From: Roseofilum acuticapitatum BLCC-M154
GTDB lineage: Bacteria > Cyanobacteriota > Cyanobacteriia > Cyanobacteriales > Desertifilaceae
Reading direction: 5' to 3'
NCBI RefSeq assembly: GCF_030068475.1
Contig: NZ_JAQOSP010000100.1
Location: forward strand, 1 to 61,384
Length of the DNA: 61,384 nucleotides
The notes under the pieces: generated by a model
What the model saw: only the letters and a program-made list of their open reading frames with translations
Database searches by the model: none
Told to the model about the DNA's origin: nothing
Shown: one piece after another, positions 36,833 through 45,296 of the stretch
Layout of the letters: each line of letters starts with the position of its first letter
Numbering within the stretch: position 1 is the first letter of the stretch
Program-made: the position numbers and the translations under genes

Positions 36833-37621
36833 TTACCCTCGATAGCGCACGGGAATATGAGTCTCTTGTTCAATTTCTTCGGCAAAGGCTTGCAATACTT
36901 CTAGCTCCACACATTTCAAGTGTCTCACCTCATAGGGACGGTCATCATAATGATTTCCCCGACCATCTAATTGTCGTTTGACCGGTTTCGGACGGGAGGG
37001 GGTATTGAGTTGAATTTCCACTGGAGATAAGGCTTTCATCATCTCAATATACTGATGGCGGGTTTGAGCATCCCATGGGGTCAAAATCATGGTTTGTACC
37101 CCTATTTCTCCAGAATACTGTTGGCGAAAGTCGAGCATTCCTTGCCACATTTGCTCTAAATTCAAGCCGTCCACGGGACGATTCACCCGGTTGAGAGGAT
37201 TAGCCGCGATCGCATCTAGTTTAAGCGAAAGGCGATCGCAATATTTCAAATCCCCTTGCACCTGCGGATCATCCAACAGCGTACCATTGGTCAATACCAG
37301 CGTCGGTCTTTGGGTCATGTCCTTGATGCCTTGCAAAATTTCCCCTAAATTTAGGGCTAAGGTCGGTTCGCCACTCCCGCTCAGGGTTACCACATCCACA
37401 TCCCAAGGAGCAAACCCCTGTAAATCCCCCAAAATCGTTTCCGTCGGCACATAAATCGCCCGCTTTTGGGTCACAATCTCAATCTCTCCCAACTGACAAT
37501 AGACGCAATTAAATGAACAAACCGACGTTTGCCCAATCGGATCTATGCCCAGCGATCGCCCATAACGCCAAGAAACCACCGGCCCATACACACTCTTAAA
37601 TTCCGTCGTTGTCGTTACCAT
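36833..37621 (-). CDS. Radical SAM protein (TYW1-like, COG0731 type)
   Basis: 262-aa radical SAM protein of the wyosine/TYW1-like group. The cluster motif CxxxCxxC is CSFNCVYCQ, preceded by the SLGIDPIGQTS block. The SAM-binding GSGEPTL segment and the LVLTNGTLLDD strand follow. The N-terminus starts MVTTTTEFKSVYGPVVS; an ATG five codons upstream is possible. Archaeal relatives modify tRNA, while bacterial members are uncharacterised. The gene has a tail-to-tail neighbour (the PIN remnant) and no clear operon partner. Confidence 0.85.
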   Translation of the reverse strand: MVTTTTEFKSVYGPVVSWRYGRSLGIDPIGQTSVCSFNCVYCQLGEIEIVTQKRAIYVPTETILGDLQGFAPWDVDVVTLSGSGEPTLALNLGEILQGIKDMTQRPTLVLTNGTLLDDPQVQGDLKYCDRLSLKLDAIAANPLNRVNRPVDGLNLEQMWQGMLDFRQQYSGEIGVQTMILTPWDAQTRHQYIEMMKALSPVEIQLNTPSRPKPVKRQLDGRGNHYDDRPYEVRHLKCVELEVLQAFAEEIEQETHIPVRYRG

Positions 37622-37700
37622 GTCCATTCTCTCCATCTATGCTCAAAAAACGCGCTTCCCTCTCTATTGTGACCGAAACCCGAAAAAAGCATCAGGATTT

Positions 37701-37780
37701 AGCCCTCATCCCCCAACCCCTTCTCCCACAGGAGAAGGGGAGAAAGTCCCTCTCCCGTGGGAGAGGGATATAGGGAGAGA
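37701..37780. repeat. Repeat of the CCCTCATCCCCCAACCCC type
   Basis: CCCTCATCCCCCAACCCC, then TTCTCCCA and GGAGAAGGGG, form an inverted repeat, followed by CTCTCCC and GGGAGAGGG, a second one. Widespread cyanobacterial intergenic repeat; not coding. It lies between the radical SAM and OmpA genes. Confidence 0.7.
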
Positions 37781-37784
37781 GCAA

Positions 37785-38591
37785 CTACCGCTCCACCGCA
37801 GGAGGAGTAAACCGAATCTCAATCCGTCTGCGACTAGGATTATCGCGACCATCCGTCGGCGCAAAATTCCCCGAAACCCCATACAATTGAGCCGCAGAAT
37901 AGGCCTTAAACTCTAACCCCATCGACTGCAACCGAGGATTACTCTCCAACACCTTCACCACCGCAACCGCACGCATCAACCCCAAATCCGCATTCGATCC
38001 CGGATTCAGCCGAGAAACTGACGCACTACCAGCCACCACATCCTCTAAAACTCCATCTAAATTACTCACACTACCCGTATTTTCCTGACCATCCGTATGA
38101 CCAATCACCTCCACCACATAGCCCTGATAATTTTGAGCAAAACTTTCAATTTGCGTCACCAAATCCTCTGAAATATACTGTTGGAAATCTGGCGCAAGTT
38201 CAGCACTCCCAGACGGAAAACTCCTTGACTGCGACTCGCGCAAAACAATCACCGGAGGCGATTTTAACCGTTCAATTTCTCCTTGCAGTTTTTGCACCAC
38301 ATTCTCCCGCCGTTGCAATTGATCTTGCAGATTCGCCACCTGACCTTCTAACCCTTCTACAGCACTGGTTCTGCTATCTAACTCTAATTGCAGATTAGCC
38401 AATTGGGACTCTAATTCTTGGGAGCGGGTAACATTGGCATCAGAAACCGATTTCAGAAAAAATGATTTAATTAACGCTAACAGCAAAAACAACGTTAAGA
38501 TCATGAATGCATTGGACATTAAATCCGTAAACGCTGTCCAAATTTTCAGATCTTCTTGAGTAGTTATATTGCGATATTTACGACGAGTCAT
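37785..38591 (-). CDS. OmpA/MotB-like protein
   Basis: 268 aa. One membrane segment near residues 25-48 (DLMSNAFMILTLFLLLALI), with an Asp at its start (TDLMS) in the place of the proton-carrying Asp of MotB. Residues about 50-115 form a coiled coil. The C-terminal OmpA-type domain (about 130-265) has VVEVIGHTDGQ, then the NPSRRRIEIRF signature for peptidoglycan binding. It forms an operon with the MotA-like gene upstream. Together they resemble a proton-driven motor or channel pair, as in Zorya defence (ZorA/ZorB), but no ZorC, ZorD or ZorE is present. Confidence 0.85.
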   Translation of the reverse strand: MTRRKYRNITTQEDLKIWTAFTDLMSNAFMILTLFLLLALIKSFFLKSVSDANVTRSQELESQLANLQLELDSRTSAVEGLEGQVANLQDQLQRRENVVQKLQGEIERLKSPPVIVLRESQSRSFPSGSAELAPDFQQYISEDLVTQIESFAQNYQGYVVEVIGHTDGQENTGSVSNLDGVLEDVVAGSASVSRLNPGSNADLGLMRAVAVVKVLESNPRLQSMGLEFKAYSAAQLYGVSGNFAPTDGRDNPSRRRIEIRFTPPAVER

Positions 38592-38657
38592 GATATATAG
38601 AGATTCACACTGCTAATGGGTCAAACCAGATTTATCCTATTCCCTATTCCCTATTCC

Positions 38658-40067
38658 CTAATTCGATTTACTTTCTAGGGCGCGGCGCAGTCTCAGCAGC
38701 TCGGTTTGGGTTTCTTTCATTTGTTTAATATTATCTTGAATCGATTCTGAAGTCGTCACATGACTGCCTAAATTTTCCATCCCTTGCCCAATGGCACGAG
38801 CCACCTGATTGAGTGCCGTCACCACTTGCTTTAGTTCCGTTTGCAACTCATCTAAATCTTCCGCTTTAGCAATGGTGCGCCGTTGCAATTGATCCACCGC
38901 TTTCACTGCCATTTGAAAGCCCTGAGTCCCCGCTTGCAATTGGGCGATCATATTCTCAAGAGATTGTTGACTTTGCTGTTGAGTTTCAATCACTTTTAGG
39001 GAAGTCAGATGACTTTGGCTCATCTGATCCCCAAATTTAGCCAACCGCTTACTATAACTTTGTAGTTCTAATGCTGCAATTTCAATAGTTTGCACCGAAG
39101 TCGTTAAGCTATTAATCGACTGATCGAACCCGCGCTGAAGCTGTCCTAAACTAGCAGTTGCAGTAGCTAAACTTTGGGGGAAGGGACTATCTTCTAAGCG
39201 TTGGGCAACAGCTAAGAATCGATCGGCAGATTGCTTAAATTCTTCCGTACTTTGGCTAATGGTTAAAGTAGATTCAGTTAAGCGACTATAGACTTTTTCC
39301 GCTAGTTCTGCGGCGCGATGGTTTTCAGTTGCCAACTCTTGCATTTTTTCTTTGAGGGCTAATTCGACCGAGGCACTCACCATTTGCCCAAACCGGTTAA
39401 GAAAGCCTTCAAAAGAGTGATTCATGCCTTGAATTATGCGATCAAATCGGGTATTATGTTCTAAGGTTTGCAAATAAACATTGTCTAGATAGTCTTCGAG
39501 AGCATCAACAAATTTGGTTTTGGCGATCGCGGTGTTAAACAAGCCATTGACAACCGTTAAGACAGCACTAAACAAAATAGACACTAAGCTAGTAAAAAAG
39601 GCAATCCCCATGCCTTGCAAGGGTTTTTGCAAAGCTTCTAATAAAGCGTTAATGTCTGTGGCGGTGCTATTACTGATGGTTTCACTTAAGGCAGTTAGAT
39701 TTAAGGTGATGCCAATAAAGGTTCCCAGAAGTCCGACGGATAATAGCAAGTTGGGCAAAATTCGCCCTAAATATTCAATTTGATCGCAGGATAAAAACAG
39801 AACTTTCTCTTGACTATAGACTTGATCGATGAGCGCTCCAGTGTTAACCTGTTCTAAGCGAGTAATCGATTCTGCATACCGTTGTTCTACATATTCAATG
39901 ATTTCCGGTTTGCGGTTGAGGGGTTGCCAGTGAATCAGTCGCCGCACTTTTTGGGCAAGAACGGTAAGATGTAAATGGAGTGCCATCCTTAAGAGAATTG
40001 CCCCTAGGGAAGGGAGAATGACTAGGGCAATGGTAAAGATAATCAGGTAGGGAGGAATAAGAGCCAT
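38658..40067 (-). CDS. MotA/TolQ/ExbB-like protein with long coiled-coil tail
   Basis: 469 aa. An N-terminal hydrophobic segment (about 2-25) is followed near residues 100-180 by two hydrophobic helices: NLLLSVGLLGTFIGITLNLT and GIAFFTSLVSILFSAVLTVV. This is the TM3-TM4 pattern of MotA/ExbB. From about 200 the protein is one long cytoplasmic coiled coil. It therefore resembles ZorA (MotA-like with a long tail). An ATG is chosen five codons after a TTG start (MALIPPYLIIF). The downstream partner is OmpA-like; a PIN gene is 70 bases upstream. Confidence 0.83.
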   Translation of the reverse strand: MALIPPYLIIFTIALVILPSLGAILLRMALHLHLTVLAQKVRRLIHWQPLNRKPEIIEYVEQRYAESITRLEQVNTGALIDQVYSQEKVLFLSCDQIEYLGRILPNLLLSVGLLGTFIGITLNLTALSETISNSTATDINALLEALQKPLQGMGIAFFTSLVSILFSAVLTVVNGLFNTAIAKTKFVDALEDYLDNVYLQTLEHNTRFDRIIQGMNHSFEGFLNRFGQMVSASVELALKEKMQELATENHRAAELAEKVYSRLTESTLTISQSTEEFKQSADRFLAVAQRLEDSPFPQSLATATASLGQLQRGFDQSINSLTTSVQTIEIAALELQSYSKRLAKFGDQMSQSHLTSLKVIETQQQSQQSLENMIAQLQAGTQGFQMAVKAVDQLQRRTIAKAEDLDELQTELKQVVTALNQVARAIGQGMENLGSHVTTSESIQDNIKQMKETQTELLRLRRALESKSN

Positions 40068-40139
40068 AGGAACAATTAACAATTATGGTTATTTCAAATA
40101 ACAATAAAACATCGTGTAAGAGACAGGACAAGCGATGTA

Positions 40140-40607
40140 CTATAATTTGATATCCTTCCAATCTCTTGCTGTAGAAAAACGACTCAAATGTTTAATATTT
40201 TTGGTTGCAATAACTACATAACGGCCGGGATACTCTTCTTGTAAGATTTGGTAGTGAGCAGAAATAATGAGATCAATATCTAGGGCTTGGCGAGGAGCTG
40301 TCGGTTGTCCTTGCAACTGAGCCTCTGACCAAATTTCTGCTGCTCTGTACAATACATTGTTAGTCACCTCAAGGAATTCTATAACATTACTTAGATCATT
40401 GAGGTTTTCTAATCCGTTTATTTGGCGATCCTGTTTCAAAGCAAGTGTTAAGGATCTTCTAATCTCATAATCACAAATATATGAAGTTACGACTCTAGAC
40501 CCTCTTGCTAGTAAAGAATATAACCATTTTTGACATTTATCGTTCTCTGAAGAAATATTAGGATTACAAAGTACCCCCAAGATAGAACTATCTATAAAAA
40601 CGATCAT
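40140..40607 (-). CDS. PIN-domain toxin-like protein
   Basis: 155-aa PIN protein starting MIVFIDSSILGVLCNPN. Putative active-site acids are Asp6, Glu48 (DYEIRRS), Asp110/Asp112 (ALDIDLIISAHY) and the polar ATKNIKHL near the C-terminus in place of the fourth acid. The upstream small gene on this strand ends immediately before its ATG with zero spacing (stop and start adjacent), the order expected for a toxin-antitoxin pair. VapC-like proteins cleave RNA; the target here is unknown. Confidence 0.85.
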   Translation of the reverse strand: MIVFIDSSILGVLCNPNISSENDKCQKWLYSLLARGSRVVTSYICDYEIRRSLTLALKQDRQINGLENLNDLSNVIEFLEVTNNVLYRAAEIWSEAQLQGQPTAPRQALDIDLIISAHYQILQEEYPGRYVVIATKNIKHLSRFSTARDWKDIKL

Positions 40608-40859
40608 CTAATTTTCATTATTTTCAGAAAATAGCTTCTGTCCAACGGGGCGATGATTATCGATCGTTTCATAAACAAATCGCCAAAATTCTAAATCTTT
40701 TTCAGTTGTTTTCTTACGACGATTTCGATCCATCATCGCTTTAAGGATCTCCATCGCTTTTTGATTCTTGATAATTTGCTCTTCTCTATCCCATTCAGAA
40801 TCTGAGCCTACATTACTGATGTGCTGTTTTTCTCGTATCATTGAGTTTAGAGCCTCCAT
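40608..40859 (-). CDS. Putative antitoxin, 83 aa
   Basis: Small charged protein, MEALNSMIREKQHISN..., mostly helical. It is followed without any gap by the PIN gene. Residues about 40-60 (DRNRRKKTTEKDLEFWRFV) are basic, as in a DNA- or toxin-binding segment. No named antitoxin domain is recognised, so the call rests on size and on the PIN partner. Confidence 0.65.
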   Translation of the reverse strand: MEALNSMIREKQHISNVGSDSEWDREEQIIKNQKAMEILKAMMDRNRRKKTTEKDLEFWRFVYETIDNHRPVGQKLFSENNEN

Positions 40860-40975
40860 TGTTTCTCCTTCATTCTACTTAACCAGACTAAGATTACAGC
40901 CTATTATTGTATATACTTCTGATCTATTCAGAAAATGGTGACGAAAATGGGTTTAAGGGGGTTCCGTGGTCGAGT

Positions 40976-42250
40976 TTAGGAGTGTTTATCGAGTTGCTGG
41001 CGTAAATAGGGGGTGTTGCTTAAGAGATCGGTTTGTTCGAGGGTTTGTTGTTCTTTGGTGGCCATCCATTTGAGTTGCACTTCTTGGTTTTCGGCTTCTC
41101 GATCGCCTAAAATCAAACAAGCGATCGCCCCACTTTTGTCCCCGCGAGCCATTTGTTTCTTCAAAGCTGCGCCACTCAGGTCGAGTTCTACAGAAAATCC
41201 GGTTTCCCGCAACCCCTGAGCGAGTTTCAAAGATTGGCGCTCTGCCAGTTCGCCCCTAGAAATGAGATAAAAATCTAGAGTAGACTGGGGAATCTGAGCC
41301 AATTTTTCCACTAAAATCATTAAGCGCTCTAATCCCATAGCCCAACCGACGGCCGGGGTTTCTTTGCCCCCCAATTCGGCGACTAAGCCATCATAGCGTC
41401 CGCCCCCACAAACGGTGGCTTGGGCCCCTAAATCATCGGATTGAATCTCAAAGGCGGTATGGGTATAGTAATCCAGTCCTCTAACTAGGCGAGGATTAAT
41501 CTGATAGTCAATCCCCAAATCTGTCAGTAGGGTTTGCACCTGTTCAAAATGATTGCGGGAGAAGTCCCCTAAATACTGTAATAAACTGGGTGCATCTTGG
41601 ACAATTTCTTGGGTGCGCTTGTCCTTGCTATCCAAAATCCGTAGGGGATTACGGGTTAAGCGGTCTTGAGAGTCGGCATCTAACTCTTCTTTATAGGGAG
41701 TCAGATAGTCAACCAGGGCTTGACGATAGTTTAAGCGGTCTTCCCGGTTCCCCACCGAATTTAGGTCTAGCTTCAGGGATTTGAGTCCCAGGGATTTGAG
41801 AATTTGGGTGGCAATGGCGATCGCCTCAGCATCCGCTCTCGGATCGGCAGTTCCGATCGCCTCCAACCCCAATTGATGAAACTGTCTCTGTCGTCCCGCT
41901 TGGGGCCGCTCGTACCGGAACATGGGCCCCATGTACCAGAGACGCTGAAGCCCTTTAGCGCTTAGACTATGCTCGATATAGGATCGAACCACTCCGGCCG
42001 TATTTTCCGGTCTCAGGGTAATGGAGCGATCGCCGCGATCGGTAAAAGTGTACATCTCCTTTCCGACCACATCCGTCGCTTCCCCAATTCCCCTAGCAAA
42101 CAATTCCGTTTGCTCAAAAATCGGCGTGCGAATCTCCTGATAGCGGGCCTGAGATAGAATTTTGCGAGCAGTGGATTCCACCCACTGCCATCTAGCTATC
42201 TCATCCGGCAGAATATCGCGAGTTCCTCGTATACCTTGCAGTTGAGCCAT
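40976..42250 (-). CDS. hisS: Histidyl-tRNA synthetase
   Basis: Class II synthetase of 424 aa. Motif 1 region begins [13 protein letters not shown]. Motif 2 includes [19 protein letters not shown] with the family Arg pair. HisA-type [15 protein letters not shown] binds His, and motif 3 lies in [14 protein letters not shown]-terminal anticodon-binding domain ends LRQQLDKHS. It forms an operon with two upstream genes; its ATG overlaps the stop of the 106-aa gene by one base. Confidence 0.97.
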   Translation of the reverse strand: MAQLQGIRGTRDILPDEIARWQWVESTARKILSQARYQEIRTPIFEQTELFARGIGEATDVVGKEMYTFTDRGDRSITLRPENTAGVVRSYIEHSLSAKGLQRLWYMGPMFRYERPQAGRQRQFHQLGLEAIGTADPRADAEAIAIATQILKSLGLKSLKLDLNSVGNREDRLNYRQALVDYLTPYKEELDADSQDRLTRNPLRILDSKDKRTQEIVQDAPSLLQYLGDFSRNHFEQVQTLLTDLGIDYQINPRLVRGLDYYTHTAFEIQSDDLGAQATVCGGGRYDGLVAELGGKETPAVGWAMGLERLMILVEKLAQIPQSTLDFYLISRGELAERQSLKLAQGLRETGFSVELDLSGAALKKQMARGDKSGAIACLILGDREAENQEVQLKWMATKEQQTLEQTDLLSNTPYLRQQLDKHS

Positions 42251-42570
42251 TAGTTTTCGTCAATTGATTTCCAGACACCATAGCGATCGCTATAGTACGC
42301 CAAGATTTGATCGATACGGGCCAAATCTTCAGCCCCCAAAGAAGCTGGGTATTCGATCCACATCCCCCCAACCTGGCTTAAATAATAATTAAACTCCGAA
42401 CTAGAGCGGGGATATAAACCCGTGTTCACACCATCAATTTGACGCAAGTGGGCTGCCACTTCGCGGTATACCGCCAGAGGCAACTTGGGCCAACTAATGG
42501 TTTGCTTCGTCTGGTTCACAGCCGAAGCCACGGCAGATGCAGATTGGGGTTTCATGGGTATAGATGACAT
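42250..42570 (-). CDS. Conserved hypothetical cyanobacterial protein, 106 aa
   Basis: No characterised domain recognised. The middle is a likely small mixed alpha/beta domain ([20 protein letters not shown], then [18 protein letters not shown]). The N-terminus is Ser/Ala-rich. It is sandwiched between pedR (zero gap, TAA then ATG) and hisS (one-base overlap), so the three genes are surely co-expressed. A plausible, unproven role is as a partner of the regulator. Confidence 0.75.
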   Translation of the reverse strand: MSSIPMKPQSASAVASAVNQTKQTISWPKLPLAVYREVAAHLRQIDGVNTGLYPRSSSEFNYYLSQVGGMWIEYPASLGAEDLARIDQILAYYSDRYGVWKSIDEN

Positions 42571-42849
42571 TTATTCGTCTTCGGGTTGTGTCGGGTTAGT
42601 GGGTAGGGTGCAACAATTGACCTCATCTATGCATACTTTACCCCATTTCATTGCCCATCGAACCAACTCCACGCGATTATCGGTTTTGGTCTTTTTGAGA
42701 ATATTGCTAATGTGATTGTCTACCGTGCGTTTACTGATTTCCAGCTTTTCGGCAATATCTTGGTTGGCTAATCCCATGGCCACCAATTCTACTACCTGAA
42801 TTTCACGGTCTGAGAGAGACATGGACTTGATTGATTCGCTAACAGTCAT
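42571..42849 (-). CDS. pedR: LuxR-type HTH regulator, PedR-like
   Basis: 92-aa regulator consisting of little more than a GerE/LuxR HTH domain: MSLSDREIQVVELVAMGLAN, then QDIAEKLEISKRTVDNHISNILKKT. The length and the presence of a Cys at position 80 match Synechocystis PedR (Ssl0564), a LuxR-type regulator whose reduced state is set by thioredoxin through Cys80. Cys73 and Cys79 are also present here, so redox control could differ. The gene leads an operon with a 106-aa protein and hisS. Confidence 0.75.
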   Translation of the reverse strand: MTVSESIKSMSLSDREIQVVELVAMGLANQDIAEKLEISKRTVDNHISNILKKTKTDNRVELVRWAMKWGKVCIDEVNCCTLPTNPTQPEDE

Positions 42850-43113
42850 AGTGATGATTGATCTCGATTAATGGAAAGCATATATCCTTTAGTATATCTA
42901 CTTAACTTATAACTCAATGCTATTTTTGCAATTGTCGTCTTGATTTCCAGTTTAGCCGATCTATTTTGCCGGACTCGGCCAGCCGGGGAAAACTCTTGAT
43001 GAGTCCGATCTCCAGAACTAGCTTACGATCCCCGCTAGAGTCTCAATTGTGTTGGTGATAACGACTGGGAATAGTAGTACACTGAGGGTTCTAGGCTTAC
43101 GGCAAAACTTTCT

Positions 43114-44109
43114 ATGAATACAGCTCAGGTTCTGTGCTTAGGTGAACTTTTATGCGATTGTCTGGCTGACCAAGCTGGACTTCCCTACGATCAAGTTAAG
43201 TCCTGGACTCCTTACCCAGGCGGCGCTCCTGCTAATGTAGCTTGTAGATTAGTCAAGTTGGGGACTCCATCAGCATTTATTGGCAGTGTCGGTTCGGATC
43301 AGTCGGGCGATCGCCTGGTGCAGTTTCTCCAAGAACAGCAGGTGGATATCCAAGGCATTCAACGCCATCCCAGTGCCCCCACCCGCCAGGTTTATGTGGT
43401 TCATTCCTATAGTGGCGATCGCTATTTTGCAGGCTTTGGAGATCTGCCGACCACTGACTTCGCGGATGCCTATCTCGATGGCGCATTACTCCCCATAGAC
43501 CTATTTAGAGAGGCAGAATATTTGGTTTTGGGAACCCTGGAATTAGCTTATCCCCAAACCCAGGAAGCCACTCACAAAGCTTTAGAGATCGCTAATCAAT
43601 ATCACCTGAAACTGGTCGTCGATGTCAATTGGCGGCCCATTTTTTGGCCCGATCCCAATTTGGCCAAACCCTTAATCTATGATTTATTAGCCCAAGTCGA
43701 TTTTGTAAAAGTGAGCGATGAAGAAGCCCAAGTCTTGTTTGAAACCACCGATCCATTGGCGATCCGAGACCGGTTTCCCGATTTAGAAGGGGTGGTGGTT
43801 ACTGCTGGCGATCGACCCATTCAATATGCGATCGGAGAAGGAGAAGGGACTTTACCGGCTTTTTCTGTACCCGTAAAAGATACGACGGGAGCTGGGGATG
43901 GATTTGTAGCGGGTTTAGTTCATCAATTGAATCGTTACCAGATTTCTAGCCTGCAAGATCCCCAAAAGGTTAAGGAAATTGTCACTTATGCGGCAGCCGT
44001 GGGTGCATTAACGACCCTAGAACCGGGTGCTATTGCTGCTGGGCCGACGGCCGAACAGGTGGAAAGCTTTCTCCAAGAACAGGGGATTTCTCTGTCCTAT
44101 TTGTCTTGA
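43114..44109 (+). CDS. PfkB family carbohydrate kinase (fructokinase-like)
   Basis: 331-aa ribokinase/PfkB family protein. It starts MNTAQVLCLGELLCDCLADQ. The glycine-rich PGGAPANVACRLVKLG substrate loop and the second signature DTTGAGDGFVAG with the catalytic Asp are present. Related proteins are often fructokinases; the sugar is not determinable here. It converges with a small minus-strand gene, overlapping by 13 bases. Confidence 0.92.
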   Translation: MNTAQVLCLGELLCDCLADQAGLPYDQVKSWTPYPGGAPANVACRLVKLGTPSAFIGSVGSDQSGDRLVQFLQEQQVDIQGIQRHPSAPTRQVYVVHSYSGDRYFAGFGDLPTTDFADAYLDGALLPIDLFREAEYLVLGTLELAYPQTQEATHKALEIANQYHLKLVVDVNWRPIFWPDPNLAKPLIYDLLAQVDFVKVSDEEAQVLFETTDPLAIRDRFPDLEGVVVTAGDRPIQYAIGEGEGTLPAFSVPVKDTTGAGDGFVAGLVHQLNRYQISSLQDPQKVKEIVTYAAAVGALTTLEPGAIAAGPTAEQVESFLQEQGISLSYLS

Positions 44110-44291
44110 TATTTGTCTTGACGTTTCTGATCAGATTTATCTGTGCGAATTCTAATCCCTGACTTGAGATATTCGGCGATCGCCTCCCCCAGTTTGTCCT
44201 CTGGGGTTTTCTTCTTCTGGGGTTTCTCGACTAAGGTCTCCTGTGTCCATAAAATGACAAGAATAGCAAAAATGGCGATCGGCAAAAACAT
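44097..44291 (-). CDS. Small single-pass membrane protein, 64 aa
   Basis: MFLPIAIFAILVILWTQETL forms one hydrophobic helix, followed by a Lys-rich hydrophilic tail that starts KPQKKKTPEDKLGEAIAEYLKSG. The frame is open eight codons further upstream; this start gives a clean membrane protein. Its last codons overlap the end of the kinase gene (opposite strand). Conserved small cyanobacterial proteins of this shape exist, but I cannot name a family. Confidence 0.5.
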   Translation of the reverse strand: MFLPIAIFAILVILWTQETLVEKPQKKKTPEDKLGEAIAEYLKSGIRIRTDKSDQKRQDKYQDK

Positions 44292-44310
44292 GGGATTCTC
44301 TCCTCGTGAG

Positions 44311-44345
44311 TTCAAAAAATCCCATCCTCAACTAGGATGGGATTT
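44311..44345 (-). terminator. Strong intrinsic terminator on the minus strand
   Basis: On the minus strand AAATCCCATCCT-AGTTG-AGGATGGGATTT is a perfect 12-bp stem with a 5-base loop and is followed by more T residues (TTTTTT in total). No gene on this strand lies upstream for several hundred bases, so it would end an unknown transcript running from about 44500 towards it. On the plus strand there is no T tract. Confidence 0.65.
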
Positions 44346-44519
44346 CAGAGCATTAAATTAGGTCTCTATAGGGGTCTCGGAAAAAAGACGGCGATTTTAT
44401 GCAAAAGCCCGGAAATTGTTACAAAACTTATAATGGTAATGGTAATCACTCATCTTCCCCATTGCAATTCAGCCAAGAGGCTGTATTCTGAAGGCATAGC
44501 AAGATTGGGAGTTCTAGTT

Positions 44520-45263
44520 ATGAATCGCTTCCTGTGGATCAGCGCCATCAGTATTTCTTTATTCTCGACAGTAGGTTGTAATGCACCCCAAACATCCCAA
44601 GAGGGTGCTGTCCTTAACTCAGAAGTGGCGGTCAATCCCTCCCCTTCTCCCCAGGTTGCCCCAAAAAAAGACGAGAGCAACACCTTAGCCCAAATTCCCC
44701 AATTAACCCCTTCAACCTCGGCTGAGGAACGGTTAGCACAGCTCAAAGAAGGTCAGCGCGATCCCTTTAGTCCCTTAGAAACCCATGCCATTGTCACTCC
44801 TGGCGAGATTAAGGTTACCAAAACCCCACCCTCGACCCCTCCCCCAGAAGTAACCGTTAAACCTAATCCAGTTCCCTCAGTCCAACCCTTACCCGTTACC
44901 CCTCCACCTCCTCCAGTTCCAGCTCCCATACCCCAATTGCCGACCTTACAACCCACTCCTGTACAAGAGCTACCCCAAACTATTGAAGTGGCTCAAGTGC
45001 AGCCTATACCCGCTCCTAGCCCGGTGAAACCATCGGGAGCAGAAGCCGTAAAAGTGACTGGTGTGGCAGAACTTCCAGATGGGATGCGGGCCATTCTTAA
45101 GGCTCCAGATGAGCCAACTTCTCGCTATGTCGTGGCGGGTGAATCCCTGTCCAACGGTAGAATACGAGTGAAACGGATTGAAATTGCCTCTAGCGGTAAT
45201 CCGATTGTGGTCTTAGAAGAAAATGGTAAAGAATTTATCAAGACGGTGAGCGATCGCCCTTAA
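44520..45263 (+). CDS. Proline-rich lipoprotein (PilP-like C-terminus)
   Basis: 247 aa. Signal peptide MNRFLWISAISISLFSTVGC with a lipobox (Ser-Thr-Val-Gly-Cys), so it is an inner- or outer-membrane lipoprotein with Cys20 lipidated. A Pro/Val/Glu-rich linker (about 80-165) precedes a C-terminal beta-rich domain, with KVTGVAELPDGMRAIL and later PIVVLEENGKEFI. Together with QRDPFSPLE before the linker this resembles PilP pilus proteins; no other pilus gene is adjacent, so the function stays open. I chose this ATG over one 61 codons upstream because of the signal sequence. It is followed by a serine protease-WD40 gene 33 bases downstream, on the same strand. Confidence 0.7.
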   Translation: MNRFLWISAISISLFSTVGCNAPQTSQEGAVLNSEVAVNPSPSPQVAPKKDESNTLAQIPQLTPSTSAEERLAQLKEGQRDPFSPLETHAIVTPGEIKVTKTPPSTPPPEVTVKPNPVPSVQPLPVTPPPPPVPAPIPQLPTLQPTPVQELPQTIEVAQVQPIPAPSPVKPSGAEAVKVTGVAELPDGMRAILKAPDEPTSRYVVAGESLSNGRIRVKRIEIASSGNPIVVLEENGKEFIKTVSDRP

Positions 45264-45296
45264 AAATCCTATTTAATTTTTAATTTTCAATTGATA

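Noticed and set aside
36833-37621. The radical SAM protein as GrrM-type maturase for the GrrA precursor
   Set aside because: It has no SPASM Cys-rich C-terminus, is of TYW1-like type and is more than 10 kb away from the precursor.
37620-37916. 98-codon frame over the intergenic repeat and OmpA 3' end
   Set aside because: It runs through the CCCTCATCCCCC repeat and the opposite strand of the OmpA-like gene; no family resemblance.
37785-40067. A complete Zorya defence system
   Set aside because: Only ZorA/ZorB-like genes are present; no ZorC, ZorD or ZorE homologue could be recognised on either side.
42990-43070. Hammerhead ribozyme-like segment (TTGATGAGTCCG)
   Set aside because: The catalytic core needs CTGATGA and a GAAA after stem II; neither is complete and no closing stems pair.
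44337-44519. Extended N-terminus of the lipoprotein
   Set aside because: The extra 61 codons include a terminator hairpin and no signal sequence; the internal ATG gives a perfect lipoprotein signal peptide.
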